Below are positions 16,497 through 26,678 of a DNA stretch of 64,000 nucleotides, one piece after another. The DNA comes from Streptomyces bluensis (lineage in GTDB: Bacteria; Actinomycetota; Actinomycetes; Streptomycetales; Streptomycetaceae). The DNA is taken from the NCBI RefSeq assembly GCF_014650715.1, contig NZ_BMVM01000003.1, positions 1 to 64,000 on the forward strand, written 5' to 3'. The notes under the pieces were generated by a model. It saw only the letters and a list, made by a program, of their open reading frames with translations. It had not been told where the DNA came from and made no database searches. A program made the position numbers and the translations under genes. Within the stretch, counting starts at the first letter, position 1; every line of letters begins with the position of its first letter.

Positions 16497-16754
16497 ATGC
16501 TGGGCACTGTGACGATGTACAGCACCACGTGGTGCGGCTACTGCCGCCGGCTGAAGAGCCAGCTGGACCGCGAGGGCATCGCGTACACCGAGATCAACAT
16601 CGAGCAGGACCCGGAGTCCGCGGCGTTCGTGGAGAAGGCGAACGGCGGCAACCAGACGGTTCCCACCGTTCGGGTGGTTCCGACCGCAGGTGGCACCGAG
16701 GTCGTGATGACCAACCCGAGCCTTGCCCAGGTGAAGCAGGCTCTCAGCGCCTGA
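16497..16754 (+). CDS. mrx1: mycoredoxin Mrx1
   Basis: An 85-aa glutaredoxin-fold oxidoreductase with the active site WCGYC at residues 12-16. It has the TVPTVRV cis-proline segment and a GGTEVVMTNPS helix region typical of mycoredoxin-1, which reduces mycothiol-mixed disulfides. Streptomyces makes mycothiol rather than glutathione, consistent with this call. ATG 16497 follows AAGGAG by 12 nt. Position between uvrD2 and nudC matches mycobacterial Rv3198A. Confidence 0.93.
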   Translation: MLGTVTMYSTTWCGYCRRLKSQLDREGIAYTEINIEQDPESAAFVEKANGGNQTVPTVRVVPTAGGTEVVMTNPSLAQVKQALSA

Positions 16755-16770
16755 CGCTTGCTCCGCACGA

Positions 16771-16803
16771 CCCCCGGCGGCCTCAGTGGCCGATCGGGGG
16801 TTT
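16771..16803. terminator. terminator between mrx1 and nudC
   Basis: A stem of cccccg with cggggg and an inner ggcc/ggcc pairing, followed by ttt on the plus strand, just after the mrx1 stop. The convergent nudC ends at 16897. Confidence 0.6.
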
Positions 16804-16896
16804 GTGCGCTCTGCGTCCCGTCCCACCCCGTTCCCGTCCCGGAGGGCCTGGACGCTTCCCCTGTGCATGGTCCGACTGCGCCGACACCGCAGAGCG

Positions 16897-17844
16897 TCAG
16901 AGGGCGCTGCCCGGCCTGGGCAGGGGCTTGCCGTACCAGAGTTCGATCAGGCGGGCCGCGATCGAGATGCCGTAGGGCGGCAGCACCTCCCCGGACTCGA
17001 AAGCGGCCCGTAGCTCCTCGCGCGAGAACCAGCGTGCCTCGTGGATCTCGTCGCCGTCGACGGTGATGTCGGTCGAGGTGGCGCGAGCCAGGAAGCCCAG
17101 CATGAGGCTGGAGGGGAAGGGCCAGGGCTGGCTGGCGATGTACTCGACCGGGCCGACGGTGATGCCCGCCTCCTCGAAGACCTCGCGCCGCACGGACTGC
17201 TCGATGGACTCGCCGGGCTCGACGAAGCCGGCGAGGGTGGAGAACCGGCCCTCGGGCCAGTGCACCTGCCGGCCCAGCAGGATCCGGTCCTCGTCGTCCG
17301 TGACCGCCATGATCACCGCCGGGTCGGTGCGCGGGTAGTGCTCGGCGCCGCAGGCCGGGCAGCGGCGGATGTGGCCGGCCGCCGCGATGACGGTGCGCTC
17401 GCCGCAGCGCGAGCAGAAGCGGTGGGTGCGCTGCCAGTTCTCCAGGCCCACCGCGTGCACCATGAGGCCCGCGTCGCGCGCCGACAGCAGCAGGCCCGCC
17501 TCCCGCAGTCCCGCCGGACGCGCGGACTGGTCCATCCGGCCCGGGAGCGCGTCCTTCTGGAGTGCGAAATAGGCCACACCCTCGTCGTCGATGCCCAGGA
17601 AGTAGCGGTGGGCCTCGGTGAGCGGGGCCTCGAAGGACGGGGTCATGACGAGTTCGGTGGTGCCCTCCTCCGTCTCGTCGATGAGGACCTGGCCGCCCGA
17701 CACCACGAAGCAGCGTGTCGTCGGGTGGCTCCACGCCGCCGCGAGCCAGGCCTCGTCGAGGCGGTGGTGGGCGGCCCGGTCGATGCCGCTCGGGGCGGTG
17801 AGGGAGATGGGGCGGTCGGCGGTGTGGTCGGTCCAGGTGGTCAC
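16897..17844 (-). CDS. nudC: NAD(+) diphosphatase NudC
   Basis: A 315-aa cytoplasmic hydrolase that cleaves NADH/NAD+ to NMN(H) and AMP and can decap NAD-capped RNA. The zinc ribbon is CSRCG ... CPACG (two CxxC pairs, about residues 140-165). The Nudix box is GFVEPGESIEQSVRREVFEE followed by AGI. The family-specific SQPWPFPSS comes next. GTG 17844 (VTTWTDHTADRP) has GGAAG five nt upstream; a TTG at 17856 is the alternative. It lies downstream of the M20 peptidase on the same strand, ~107 nt away. Confidence 0.93.
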   Translation of the reverse strand: MTTWTDHTADRPISLTAPSGIDRAAHHRLDEAWLAAAWSHPTTRCFVVSGGQVLIDETEEGTTELVMTPSFEAPLTEAHRYFLGIDDEGVAYFALQKDALPGRMDQSARPAGLREAGLLLSARDAGLMVHAVGLENWQRTHRFCSRCGERTVIAAAGHIRRCPACGAEHYPRTDPAVIMAVTDDEDRILLGRQVHWPEGRFSTLAGFVEPGESIEQSVRREVFEEAGITVGPVEYIASQPWPFPSSLMLGFLARATSTDITVDGDEIHEARWFSREELRAAFESGEVLPPYGISIAARLIELWYGKPLPRPGSAL

Positions 17845-17950
17845 AGGTGCTTCCAACTCCCCCAGGGGAACGGTTGTTTCAGCGGGCGGTTCGGCAGGGT
17901 CTGCGGCAGCGGGTGCGGCAGGCGGGTGCGCTGGGCGTCGGGGGCCTTCT

Positions 17951-19363
17951 TCAGTGTGTCTCTTGCCCGTTTCCAGCCAGCTCGCCCCACAGGTGGGCGC
18001 TGGTTTCGACGCCTTTGAGAAGAAGATCGAGCTCGACCTTCTCGTTCGGAGCGTGCCAGCCGTCCGAGGGGACCGAGACGCCCAGGAAGAGCACGGGGGC
18101 GCCGAGGACGTCCTGGAGGTCGGCCGCGGGCCCTGAACCGCCTGTGCGCGTGAAGCGGACGGGCTGCTCGAAGGCTCGGCCCATGGCGCGTACGACGGAC
18201 TGCAGGGCGGGGTGGTCCAGGGGCGTCAGACAGGGCCGGGTGGCCGGGCCGAAGGTGATCTCGCAGCGGATCCCCGCGGGCACCTGGTCGGCCGCCCACG
18301 CGCGGACGGCCTTCTCGATGCGGTCCGGGTCCTGGCCCGCGACCAGCCGGAAGGACAGCTTCACCAGGGCCGAAGACGGGATGATCGTCTTGCTGCCGGG
18401 GCCCTGGTAGCCGCCGCCGATGCCGTTTACCTCGGCGGTGGGGCGGGCCCAGAGGCGCTCCAGAGTGGTGTATCCGGCCTCTCCGCAGGTGGCCGCGGAC
18501 TTGGCCGTGCGCAGCCAGCTCTCCTCGTCGAAGGGGAGCTCCGCGAAGAGTTCGCGCTCGCGGTCGGTGAGCTCGATGACGCCGTCGTAGAAGCCCGGGA
18601 CCGTCACGCGCGCGTGCTCGTCGTGGAGGGCGGCGACCAGCCGGGCGGCGGCGGTGGCCGGGTTGGGCACGGCGCCGCCGAAGGCGCCGGAGTGGATGTC
18701 CTGGGCGGGCCCGTGCAGCTCGATCTCGCACTCGGCGAGGCCGCGCATGCCGGTGCACACGGTGGGGGTGTCCTCGGCCCACATGCCGGTGTCGGAGACG
18801 ATGACGGCGTCGGCGGCGAGCCGGTCGGCGTGCTCCTCGACGAGGGCGCGGAAGTGCGGGGACCCGGACTCCTCCTCGCCCTCGACCAGCATTTTCAGGT
18901 GGACGGCCGGCGTGGTGCGGCCGGTGGCGGCGAGATGGGCGCGGACACCGAGTGTGTGGAAGAACACCTGGCCCTTGTCGTCGGCGGCCCCGCGCGCGTG
19001 GAGGCGGTTCCCACGGATCACCGGCTCGAAGGGATCCGTGTCCCAGCCGTCCTCGCGGGCGGCGGGCTGCACGTCGTGGTGCCCGTAGACGAGGACCGTG
19101 GGTGCCTCGGGGTCGTCGGAGGGCCACTCGGCGAACACGGCGGGGGCTCCGGGCGTCTCCCAGACCTCGGCAGCGGGGAAGCCCGTCTCCCTGAGCTTGG
19201 CGGCGAGCCAGTCGGCGCTGCGCCGCACGTCCGCCGCGTGCTCGGGCTGGGCGGACACCGACGGTATGCGAAGCCATTCCGCGAGGTCGTCGAGGAAGGA
19301 GGCGCGGTGGTTCTCGATGTACGTACGGACGGCGCTGACGGCACTGTCAACGGGCTGGCTCAT
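17951..19363 (-). CDS. M20 family dipeptidase/carboxypeptidase-like metallohydrolase
   Basis: A 470-aa M20/M28-fold peptidase. Metal-binding and catalytic segments are visible: VYGHHDVQP (His and Asp), GAADDKGQ (bridging Asp), EGEEESGS (catalytic Glu) and a C-terminal GWHAPNEKV (His). A lid/dimerisation domain occupies about 210-340. There is no signal peptide, so it should be a cytoplasmic dipeptidase or aminoacylase-type enzyme. The start is ATG 19363 (MSQPVDSAVSAVR). It begins 11 nt before the adnB stop region, probably the same transcript. Confidence 0.92.
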   Translation of the reverse strand: MSQPVDSAVSAVRTYIENHRASFLDDLAEWLRIPSVSAQPEHAADVRRSADWLAAKLRETGFPAAEVWETPGAPAVFAEWPSDDPEAPTVLVYGHHDVQPAAREDGWDTDPFEPVIRGNRLHARGAADDKGQVFFHTLGVRAHLAATGRTTPAVHLKMLVEGEEESGSPHFRALVEEHADRLAADAVIVSDTGMWAEDTPTVCTGMRGLAECEIELHGPAQDIHSGAFGGAVPNPATAAARLVAALHDEHARVTVPGFYDGVIELTDRERELFAELPFDEESWLRTAKSAATCGEAGYTTLERLWARPTAEVNGIGGGYQGPGSKTIIPSSALVKLSFRLVAGQDPDRIEKAVRAWAADQVPAGIRCEITFGPATRPCLTPLDHPALQSVVRAMGRAFEQPVRFTRTGGSGPAADLQDVLGAPVLFLGVSVPSDGWHAPNEKVELDLLLKGVETSAHLWGELAGNGQETH

Positions 19364-19373
19364 GCTCACGAGC

Positions 19374-22300
19374 CTATCGGCCCGCGCCGACATGCTCGTC
19401 CGGCGGTTCGTCCGCTGCCCGCGCGCGTGGGTCCGGACCGGGTTCCTCCAGGAGCAGGCGTTCCAGTGCGGCCCGGTCGGGCAGCTTGTCGGGGCGTACG
19501 ACGTCGCCGGTGCGCACGTACAGGAACGCGGCCCCGACGGACTCCAGGGGCACACCCTGCTGCTCGGCCCAGGCGAGGCGGTAGAGCGCGAGCTGGAGGG
19601 GGTCGGCGGTACGGGCGCGGCTCGTCTTCCAGTCGACGATCTCGTAGGTGATGCCGTCGCCGTCCTCGCCGGCGCCGTCCCCTTCCTTGTAGACGGCGTC
19701 GATGCGGCCGCGGACGACACGTCCGGCGATCGTGAGCTGGAAGGGGGCCTCGATGCGGTACGGCGTCCGGTGCGCGTACGGGGTGCGCTCGAAGGCGTCC
19801 TTGAGGGCCTCCAGATCGCGTTCGTCGGCGATCTCGGCCTCGGTGCCGGGCAGGTCCTCGGGTTCCAGCATGGGCAGCCGCAGTTCTTCGAAACGAGCCT
19901 CGACCCAGGCGTGGAAGCGGGTGCCCCGGCGCGCGGCGGGCTGTGGGGGGCGCGGCATGGGCCGTGCGAGCTCCTGGGCGAAGCCGTCCGGGTCGGCTGC
20001 CAGGCGCAGCAGCTGGGACGCGGTGAGCGACGGGGGCAGCGGCACGTCGGTGACGCTGCGGCGGGCGCGCAGGAGCTCTCCGGTGAGGGCGTCGAGGTCG
20101 CGGTCCCAGGAGGCGATGGCGCGGGCCTCCTCCGGGGTGAGGGGCGCCGGGTCGGCAGGGTGGGGAAGGGCTTCGGGGGCCGACGCCTGGTGCGGAATCG
20201 CGGGGCGGGCCTTCGGCCACGCGTCCCAGTCGAGGTCGTTGTCGGGATGGTCCTCGGGGTCACCCTTGGGGAGGTCGTCCGGGAGGTCGCCGTCCCCGTA
20301 AGGGGGTTCGGCCGGGGAACCGTCGTCCCTGTAAGGGGGCTCGTCCGGGAATGCGCCGTCTTCGTAGAGGGCTTCTTCGTCCTCGGGCGGGGGCGGCCAG
20401 TCCGGGTCGTCGTAGGCGTTCGGGTCGTGGGTGGCCGGGGGGTGGGTGTCCTCGGGGGAGATGCCCCTCTGCAGGTGGGCCAGTACGGTCTCCGCGGCCG
20501 CGCGGCGGCGGGCGAGGGCCTCGTCGTCCAGCGGGAGCGGCCACGCGTGGTCGGCGGCCGCCGCGTGCAGCGCGGGGTTCTCCTCGTCCTCTTCGGGTGC
20601 GTCGGCCCAGGCCTCGATCTCGCCGTACCCGGCGGCGCAGTGCTCGTACAGGGCGAGCAGGAAGTCGGACGGTCCGCGCGGGCGTTTCTGGGACGGCCCC
20701 CACCAGTGGCCGGAGCCGAGGAGCAGGGAGCGGGGGCGGGTGAACGTGACGTAGCCGAGGCGGAGTTCCTCGGTGTGCTGGTGGTCCTTCATGGCCTCGT
20801 GGAAGGCCTTCATGCCGCGGGAGTCCCATGCCCCGATGTCGGGCAGCGTGTCCGCGTCGCCGCGCAACTCGTGCGGGAGGACCTTGCTCTGGGCGGTCCA
20901 TTTCTCCCGGCCGCGGTCGCTGGGGAAGGTCCCGGTGACCAGGCCGGGCACCGCCACGACGTCCCACTCCAGTCCCTTGGACTTGTGCGCGGTGAGCACC
21001 TTGACGGTGTTCTCGCCACCTGGGAGGGCGTTGTCGAGGCCCTTCTCGTACTGGGCCGCGGTACGCAGGAAGCCCAGGAAGGCCAGCAGGGTGGCGTCGG
21101 CGTCGTTGGCGGCGAAGGACGCGGCGATGTCGAGGAAGTTGGACAGCGTCTCGCGGCGGCGGGCGGCCAGGGCGTGCGGGGACGCGGAGAGCTCGACCTC
21201 CAGGCCGGTGACGGCGAGCACCCGGTGCAGGACGTCCATCAGCGGGTCGGCGAGCGAGCGGCGCAGGTCGCGCAGTTCGGCGGCGAGGCGCGCGAACCGG
21301 ACGCGCGCGTCCGGTGAGAAGGGCAGGCCGTCGTCCTCCCGCTCGGCCTCGAACGGCAGCTCAAGGAACGTGTCGAGCGCGTCCGCGAGAGAGATCACCT
21401 CGGCCGGATCGACTCCTTCGACGGCCGCGGCGAGCCGCCTGTCGGGGTCGTCATCGGCCTCCACGCGCGCGTGGGGCACGAGAAGCCGGGCCCGCCGTCC
21501 CAGGAGGGCCAGGTCGCGGGCGCCGATGCGCCAGCGCGGGCCGGTGAGCAGGCGGACCAGGGAGGCGTTGGCGCCGGGGTCCTGGAGGACCTCGCAGACG
21601 GCGACGAGGTCGGCCACCTCGGGGAGGTGCAGCAGCCCGGACAGGCCCACCACCTCCACGGGGATGTCGCGGGTGACGAGGGCGCCCTGGATCTCGGCGA
21701 AGTCGGTCGCCGTACGGCACAGGACCGCGATCTCGCCGGGCTCCTTTCCGGTGCGCACGAGGTGGGCGATCGAGTCGGCGATCCAGTCGATCTCCTCGGC
21801 GTGGGTGCGCAGGAGGGCACAGCGGACCGTGCCGTCGTGTTCGGCGCCGGGGGCGGGGCGGAGGGCCTCCACGCCCGCGTGCATGGCGCGCAGGGGCTCC
21901 GCCAGGCCGTTGGCGAGGTCGAGGAGGCGGCCGCCGCTGCGGCGGTTCTCGCTGAGTGCCTGACGGGTCGCGGAGCGGCCGTCGGCGTGGGCGAAGTGCT
22001 CGGGGAAGTCGTCGAGGTTGGCCACGGAGGCGCCGCGCCAGCCGTAGATGGCCTGGCAGGGGTCGCCGACGGCGGTCACGGGGTGGCCGGTGCCACCGCC
22101 GAACAGCCCGGCGAGCAGGACGCGTTGCGCGACCGAGGTGTCCTGGTACTCGTCGAGCAGCACCACCCGGGACTCGTCCCGGAGAATGCGGCCCACTTCC
22201 GGTAGCCCGGCGAGCTGCGCCGACAGCGCGATCTGGTCGCCGAAGTCGAGGAGGTCACGCTCACGCTTGGCGGCTCGGTAACGCCCCACCAGTTCCGCGA

Positions 22301-22961
22301 GTTCGCGGCGCGCGGCGGCCGTGTCGGGGACCTTGCGGAGGTCGGCGTTGGTGAGTTTGGCGTTCTCCAGGTTCCGCAACAGCTCGGCGTCGTAGGCGCG
22401 CAGGTCCTCGGGTCGTACGAGGTGTTCGGCGAGTTCGGAGTCGAGGGCCAGGAGGTCGCTGACGAGGTCCGGGAAGGAGCGGGTGAGGGCCGGGTAGGGG
22501 CCGGGGGCCTCTCGCAGGACACGTGCGGCGAGTTGGTAGCGGGTGGCGTCGGCGAGGAGGCGGGAGGTGGGTTCCAGGCCGATGCGCAGGCCGTGGTCGG
22601 TCAGCAGGCGGCCCGCGAAGGCGTGGTAGGTGGAGATGACCGGCTCGCCCGGCGGGTTGTCGGGGTCGATGACGTCCGGGTCGGTGACTCCGGCCTTGAC
22701 GAGTGCTTTTCGTACGCGCTCGGCGAGTTCACCGGCCGCCTTGTTGGTGAAGGTCAGGCCGAGCACCTGCTCGGGGGCGACCTGTCCGGTGCCGACGAGC
22801 CACACCACGCGCGCGGCCATCACCGTGGTCTTGCCGGAGCCGGCTCCGGCCACGATCACCTGCGGGGTGGGGGGTGCGGTGATGCAAGCCGTCTGCTCCG
22901 GGGTGAACGGGATGCCGAGGAGCTCCTTGAGCTGCTCGGGGTCGGTGATACGGGCGGACAT
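19374..22961 (-). CDS. adnB: helicase-nuclease subunit AdnB-like
   Basis: A 1195-aa UvrD-like motor with a C-terminal RecB-type nuclease. Motor motifs: AGAGSGKTTVMAARVV, LLDEYQDTS, GDPCQAIYGWRGA, TAHKSKGLEWD and a motif VI-like region (YVTFTRPRSLL). The nuclease is at about 1050-1130 with GRIDAVYK and YEIVDWKTS. Between motor and nuclease sits a ~100-residue acidic, Pro-rich insertion with DDP/EPPY repeats (about 860-960), longer than the mycobacterial proteins as I recall them. AdnAB resects double-strand breaks in actinobacteria, replacing RecBCD. It lies 100 nt downstream of adnA. The start is ATG 22961 (MSARITDPEQL); 22991 is also possible. The A/B assignment follows mycobacterial gene order. 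Confidence 0.88.
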   Translation of the reverse strand: MSARITDPEQLKELLGIPFTPEQTACITAPPTPQVIVAGAGSGKTTVMAARVVWLVGTGQVAPEQVLGLTFTNKAAGELAERVRKALVKAGVTDPDVIDPDNPPGEPVISTYHAFAGRLLTDHGLRIGLEPTSRLLADATRYQLAARVLREAPGPYPALTRSFPDLVSDLLALDSELAEHLVRPEDLRAYDAELLRNLENAKLTNADLRKVPDTAAARRELAELVGRYRAAKRERDLLDFGDQIALSAQLAGLPEVGRILRDESRVVLLDEYQDTSVAQRVLLAGLFGGGTGHPVTAVGDPCQAIYGWRGASVANLDDFPEHFAHADGRSATRQALSENRRSGGRLLDLANGLAEPLRAMHAGVEALRPAPGAEHDGTVRCALLRTHAEEIDWIADSIAHLVRTGKEPGEIAVLCRTATDFAEIQGALVTRDIPVEVVGLSGLLHLPEVADLVAVCEVLQDPGANASLVRLLTGPRWRIGARDLALLGRRARLLVPHARVEADDDPDRRLAAAVEGVDPAEVISLADALDTFLELPFEAEREDDGLPFSPDARVRFARLAAELRDLRRSLADPLMDVLHRVLAVTGLEVELSASPHALAARRRETLSNFLDIAASFAANDADATLLAFLGFLRTAAQYEKGLDNALPGGENTVKVLTAHKSKGLEWDVVAVPGLVTGTFPSDRGREKWTAQSKVLPHELRGDADTLPDIGAWDSRGMKAFHEAMKDHQHTEELRLGYVTFTRPRSLLLGSGHWWGPSQKRPRGPSDFLLALYEHCAAGYGEIEAWADAPEEDEENPALHAAAADHAWPLPLDDEALARRRAAAETVLAHLQRGISPEDTHPPATHDPNAYDDPDWPPPPEDEEALYEDGAFPDEPPYRDDGSPAEPPYGDGDLPDDLPKGDPEDHPDNDLDWDAWPKARPAIPHQASAPEALPHPADPAPLTPEEARAIASWDRDLDALTGELLRARRSVTDVPLPPSLTASQLLRLAADPDGFAQELARPMPRPPQPAARRGTRFHAWVEARFEELRLPMLEPEDLPGTEAEIADERDLEALKDAFERTPYAHRTPYRIEAPFQLTIAGRVVRGRIDAVYKEGDGAGEDGDGITYEIVDWKTSRARTADPLQLALYRLAWAEQQGVPLESVGAAFLYVRTGDVVRPDKLPDRAALERLLLEEPGPDPRARAADEPPDEHVGAGR

Positions 22962-23061
22962 CCCAGAGAGGCTAGCGGTGGCCACTGACACCGAGTGCCG
23001 GATCGTCCCCTGGGCGCGCAGATGCGCTGGTCAGCGCGCATGGTGCTGTGCGTCACGTGCG

Positions 23062-26000
23062 TTACTCGACGATGTGTCGTCCCTCCGGCCGGGCCGTGCA
23101 CGACGCCCGGAACGCGCAGTGTGCGCAGTGTTGTCCCGTGGTCGGTGAGAACCGTTCGTCGAGGACCTTGCCCGCCGCGTTGGCCAGCAGCTCGCCGACC
23201 CACTCGCCCTCCAGGGGCTGCTGGGCCTGCACCTTCGGCACGGCATCGCCACCGTCCTTCTTCGCTGCCCCCTGGCGCAGTTGGACGAGTTCGGCGCCGC
23301 CCGGCTCGGGGCGCAGTCCGTCGAAGGCCTCGTCGACGGCGCCCTCGCGGACGGCGAGCTGGTAGACGGCGAGCTGCGGGTGGCGCGCCACCTCGGCGGC
23401 ACTCGGCGTCTGCTTGCCGGTCTTGAAGTCGACGACATAGGCACGGCCTTCGCCGTCGGTCTCGACGCGGTCCATGGAGCCGCGGATGCGCACCTCGTAG
23501 TCGCCGGCCCCCAGGGTTACGTCGAAGTCGTGCTCGCTGGCCACCGCGGTGCGTCCGGTGCGGTCCATGACGTGCCATTTCAGGAAGCGTTCGAGCGCTA
23601 CGCGCGCGTGCTCTTTCTCCTGGGCGGACTTCCAGGGCGCGTCGAAGGCGAGCGCGTTCCACACGGAGTCGAGGCGCTCCATGAGGACGGCGAGGTCGGC
23701 GGGGGTACGGCCGGAGGCGACCTCGTCGGCGAGGACGTGGACGACGTTGCCGAAGCCCTGGGCCGCGGTCGAGGGCGCGTCGGCCTTCACCTCACGGCCC
23801 AGGAACCACTGCAGGGCGCAGGTGTTGGCGAGCTGGTCGAGGGCGCTGCCGGAGAGCACGACCGGCTGGTCCCGGTTCCTCAACGGGACCCTGCTCTGAG
23901 TGGGTTCGAACATGCCCCACCAGCGGTACGGATGCGCCGAGGGCACCAGGGGACGGCCGTCCTCGTCGGCGAGCGCGGCGAGCCGGGCCAGACGGCGGGC
24001 GGCGGCCTCCCTGAGGGCGTCCGACGCGCGCGGGTCCACGGTTGTGGCGCGCAGTTCGGCGACGAGTGCGGCGACGGACAGCGGGCGGCGGGGGCGGCCG
24101 GTGACGTCCTTGGGTTCGACGCCGAGTTCGGTGAGAAAGCGGGAGGGCTGGTCCCCGTCGTCGGCGGGGGCCTTCACGGCGGTGACCACGAGGCGTTCAC
24201 GCGCGCGCGTGGCGGCCACGTAGAACAGACGCCGCTCCTCCGCCAGGAGCGCGCCCGCCGTGAGCGGTTCGGCCAGTCCGTCGCGTCCGATGCGGTCGGC
24301 CTCCAGCAGAGAGCCGCGGCGGCGCAGGTCGGGCCACAGTCCCTCCTGGACGCCCGCGACGACCACCAGGCGCCACTGAAGGCCCTTGGAACGGTGCGCG
24401 GTCATCAGGTGTACGGCGTCGGGGCGTACGGCCCTCCTGGCGAGCGTGTCGGCGGCGATGTCCTCGGCCTCTATCTCCTCCAGGAAGTTGAGGGTGCCGC
24501 GCCCGCCGGTGCGCTCCTCCGCGCGCGCCGCGGTCGCGAACAGCGCGCACACGGCGTCGAGGTCGCGGTCCGCGTTGCGGCCGGCCGCGCCGCCGCGCCG
24601 GGCGGCCCATTCCAGACGCTTGGGCCACGGTGTGCCGTCCCACAGCTCCCAGAGCGCCTCTTCGGCCGTGCCGCCGTCCGCGAGGCGCCTCCGGGCCCGG
24701 CGCAGCAGTTCGCCGAGCCGCTGGGCGCCCCGCGCGTATGCCGGGTCGTGCGCGACCAGGCGCTCCGGCTCGGCCAGCGCCCGCGCCAGCAACTCGTCCG
24801 AGGGCGGCGGCACGGCGTTGCCGGCGGCCCGTTCCTCCTCGCGCAGGGCTCGGCCGAGGCGTCGCAGGTCGGCGGTGTCCATGCCCGCGAGGGGGGAGGC
24901 GAGGAGGTCGAGGGCCGTCTCGGTGTCGAGCCAGGGCGTCTGCTGTCCGGGCTCGTCGGGGCCTCGGTGCTCGCCGCTCCGTTCGGGCTCGGCGGGCCCT
25001 CCCTGCTCCCCGGGGGCCGTCTCACCGGTCTCGCCCAGCTCGGCTCGCGCGACCGCCCGCAGCGCTGTCAGCAGGGGTGCCACCGCCGGTTCGTATCGCA
25101 GCGGGAGATCGTCTCCGTCGATCTCCAGGGGTACGCCCGCCGCGGTGAGCGCCCGCCGGACCGACGGGATCGCGCGGGAGCCCGCCCGCACCAGGACCGC
25201 CATGTCGCCCCACGGGACGCCGTCCTCCAGGTGGGCGCGGCGCAGGATGTCCGCGACGTTGTCCAGCTCGGTCCCCGGCGTCGGGTACGTGTACACCTCG
25301 ACGCGCCCCCCGTCCCGTACCGGCTTCAGCTCGCGGTGGGCCCGTACCTTCTCCGCCGGGAGGCGGGTCAGCGGCATGCGCTGGGTGAGCAGTCGCGTGG
25401 CCGTGAGCAGGGCGGCTCCCGAGCGGCGTGACGTCCGGAGGACCTCCACCGGAGCCGGACGGCCGTCAGCTCGGGGGAAGGCGGCCGGGAAGTCCAGGAT
25501 GCCGTTCACATCGGCACCCCGGAACGTGTAGATCGACTGGTCGGGGTCGCCGAAAGCGACGAGGGTGCGGCCGTCGCCCGCGAGGGCCCGAAGCAGCCGT
25601 ACCTGTGCGGGGTCGGTGTCCTGGTACTCGTCCACGTACACGGCGTCGTACTGCGCTGCGAGGCGCTCCGCGACTTCGGGGCGGCGGGCCAGGAGCACCG
25701 CGCGGTGGACCAGTTCGGCGTAGTCGAGGACACCCTGCAGGTCGAGGACGTCGAGGTATTCGGCGAGGAAGGCGGAGGCCGCGAGCCAGTCCGGGCGGCC
25801 GATACGGGCGGCGAAGCGCCGCAGGTCGGCGGGGCCCAGTCCCAGTTCGCGGCTGCGGGCCAGCACCGCGCGGACCTCGTCGGCGAAGCCGCGTGTGGTC
25901 AGGCAGGCGCGCAGCTCGTCCGGCCAGCGGACGTGCGCGAGGCCGAGGCGCTCCAGGTCGGGCTGGCCGGCGAGGAGTCCGCGGACGGCCACGTCCTGTT

Positions 26001-26430
26001 CGGGACCGGAGAGCAGTCGCATGGGTTCGACGAACAGGTCGCTGTCCTGGTGGGCGCGGACCAGGGCGTAGCAGAAGGAGTGGAACGTGGTCGCCCGGGG
26101 CGCTCGTGCGGCCCCGACGCGCAGGGCCATGCGGTCGCGCAGTTCCACCGCCGCCTTGCGGCTGAACGTCAGGACGAGCACCCGCTCGGGGTCCGCACCG
26201 CGCGCGATGCGGGCCCCTACGGACTCGACGAGCGTGGTGGTCTTGCCGGTGCCCGGACCTGCGAGAACGAGCAGTGGGCCGGTCGCGTGGTCAACCACGG
26301 CACGCTGGCCTGCGTCAAGAAGAGGGGGGTCCATCCTGGCCGGCGGGGTACGCACCAGTCGGTAGGCGCCACGGCTCCCCTGGCGCACCGGAGGGTGCGA
26401 CGGGCGTGTGGTGGAGGAAAAGGAGCTCAC
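23062..26430 (-). CDS. adnA: helicase-nuclease subunit AdnA-like
   Basis: A 1122-aa UvrD-like ATPase plus RecB-family nuclease. Motifs: LAGPGTGKTTTLV, VDEYQDTDPAQ, GDPDQSIYTFRGAD, TAHRSKGLQW and YVAATRARERLV. The C-terminal nuclease has VDFKTGKQTPS. An iron-sulfur set is visible: a Cys before WFLGRE and the cluster CAHCAFRASC at the end. AdnA and AdnB form the actinobacterial dimeric end-resection machine. The start is GTG 26430 (VSSFSSTTRPSHPP), keeping the GAYRLVRTPPAR segment I recall from homologues; ATG 26334 gives a shorter protein. It is first in a minus-strand run with adnB, the M20 peptidase and nudC. Confidence 0.88.
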   Translation of the reverse strand: MSSFSSTTRPSHPPVRQGSRGAYRLVRTPPARMDPPLLDAGQRAVVDHATGPLLVLAGPGTGKTTTLVESVGARIARGADPERVLVLTFSRKAAVELRDRMALRVGAARAPRATTFHSFCYALVRAHQDSDLFVEPMRLLSGPEQDVAVRGLLAGQPDLERLGLAHVRWPDELRACLTTRGFADEVRAVLARSRELGLGPADLRRFAARIGRPDWLAASAFLAEYLDVLDLQGVLDYAELVHRAVLLARRPEVAERLAAQYDAVYVDEYQDTDPAQVRLLRALAGDGRTLVAFGDPDQSIYTFRGADVNGILDFPAAFPRADGRPAPVEVLRTSRRSGAALLTATRLLTQRMPLTRLPAEKVRAHRELKPVRDGGRVEVYTYPTPGTELDNVADILRRAHLEDGVPWGDMAVLVRAGSRAIPSVRRALTAAGVPLEIDGDDLPLRYEPAVAPLLTALRAVARAELGETGETAPGEQGGPAEPERSGEHRGPDEPGQQTPWLDTETALDLLASPLAGMDTADLRRLGRALREEERAAGNAVPPPSDELLARALAEPERLVAHDPAYARGAQRLGELLRRARRRLADGGTAEEALWELWDGTPWPKRLEWAARRGGAAGRNADRDLDAVCALFATAARAEERTGGRGTLNFLEEIEAEDIAADTLARRAVRPDAVHLMTAHRSKGLQWRLVVVAGVQEGLWPDLRRRGSLLEADRIGRDGLAEPLTAGALLAEERRLFYVAATRARERLVVTAVKAPADDGDQPSRFLTELGVEPKDVTGRPRRPLSVAALVAELRATTVDPRASDALREAAARRLARLAALADEDGRPLVPSAHPYRWWGMFEPTQSRVPLRNRDQPVVLSGSALDQLANTCALQWFLGREVKADAPSTAAQGFGNVVHVLADEVASGRTPADLAVLMERLDSVWNALAFDAPWKSAQEKEHARVALERFLKWHVMDRTGRTAVASEHDFDVTLGAGDYEVRIRGSMDRVETDGEGRAYVVDFKTGKQTPSAAEVARHPQLAVYQLAVREGAVDEAFDGLRPEPGGAELVQLRQGAAKKDGGDAVPKVQAQQPLEGEWVGELLANAAGKVLDERFSPTTGQHCAHCAFRASCTARPEGRHIVE

Positions 26431-26678
26431 GTGGTTCGCCGGTCCTGGAGGGTGTACTCGGGTTGCGCGTGGAGGGCGGTGGCCGCGGGGTGAGGGGGAC
26501 AAGCGATGCCGACGCTACGCCGACGCACGGTGCGAAAGCAGGGCTTCCTTGCGTTCCCTCCCGGCCCGCGCGGCACGCGGGTCCCTCGGTCCACGAACGT
26601 ACGCCATGGCACGGACGTGCCCCGCTTCCCCCGTACGAGTCACAGGACACCGCTTCGCCCGCCCGGTGCCGGAAGCTG

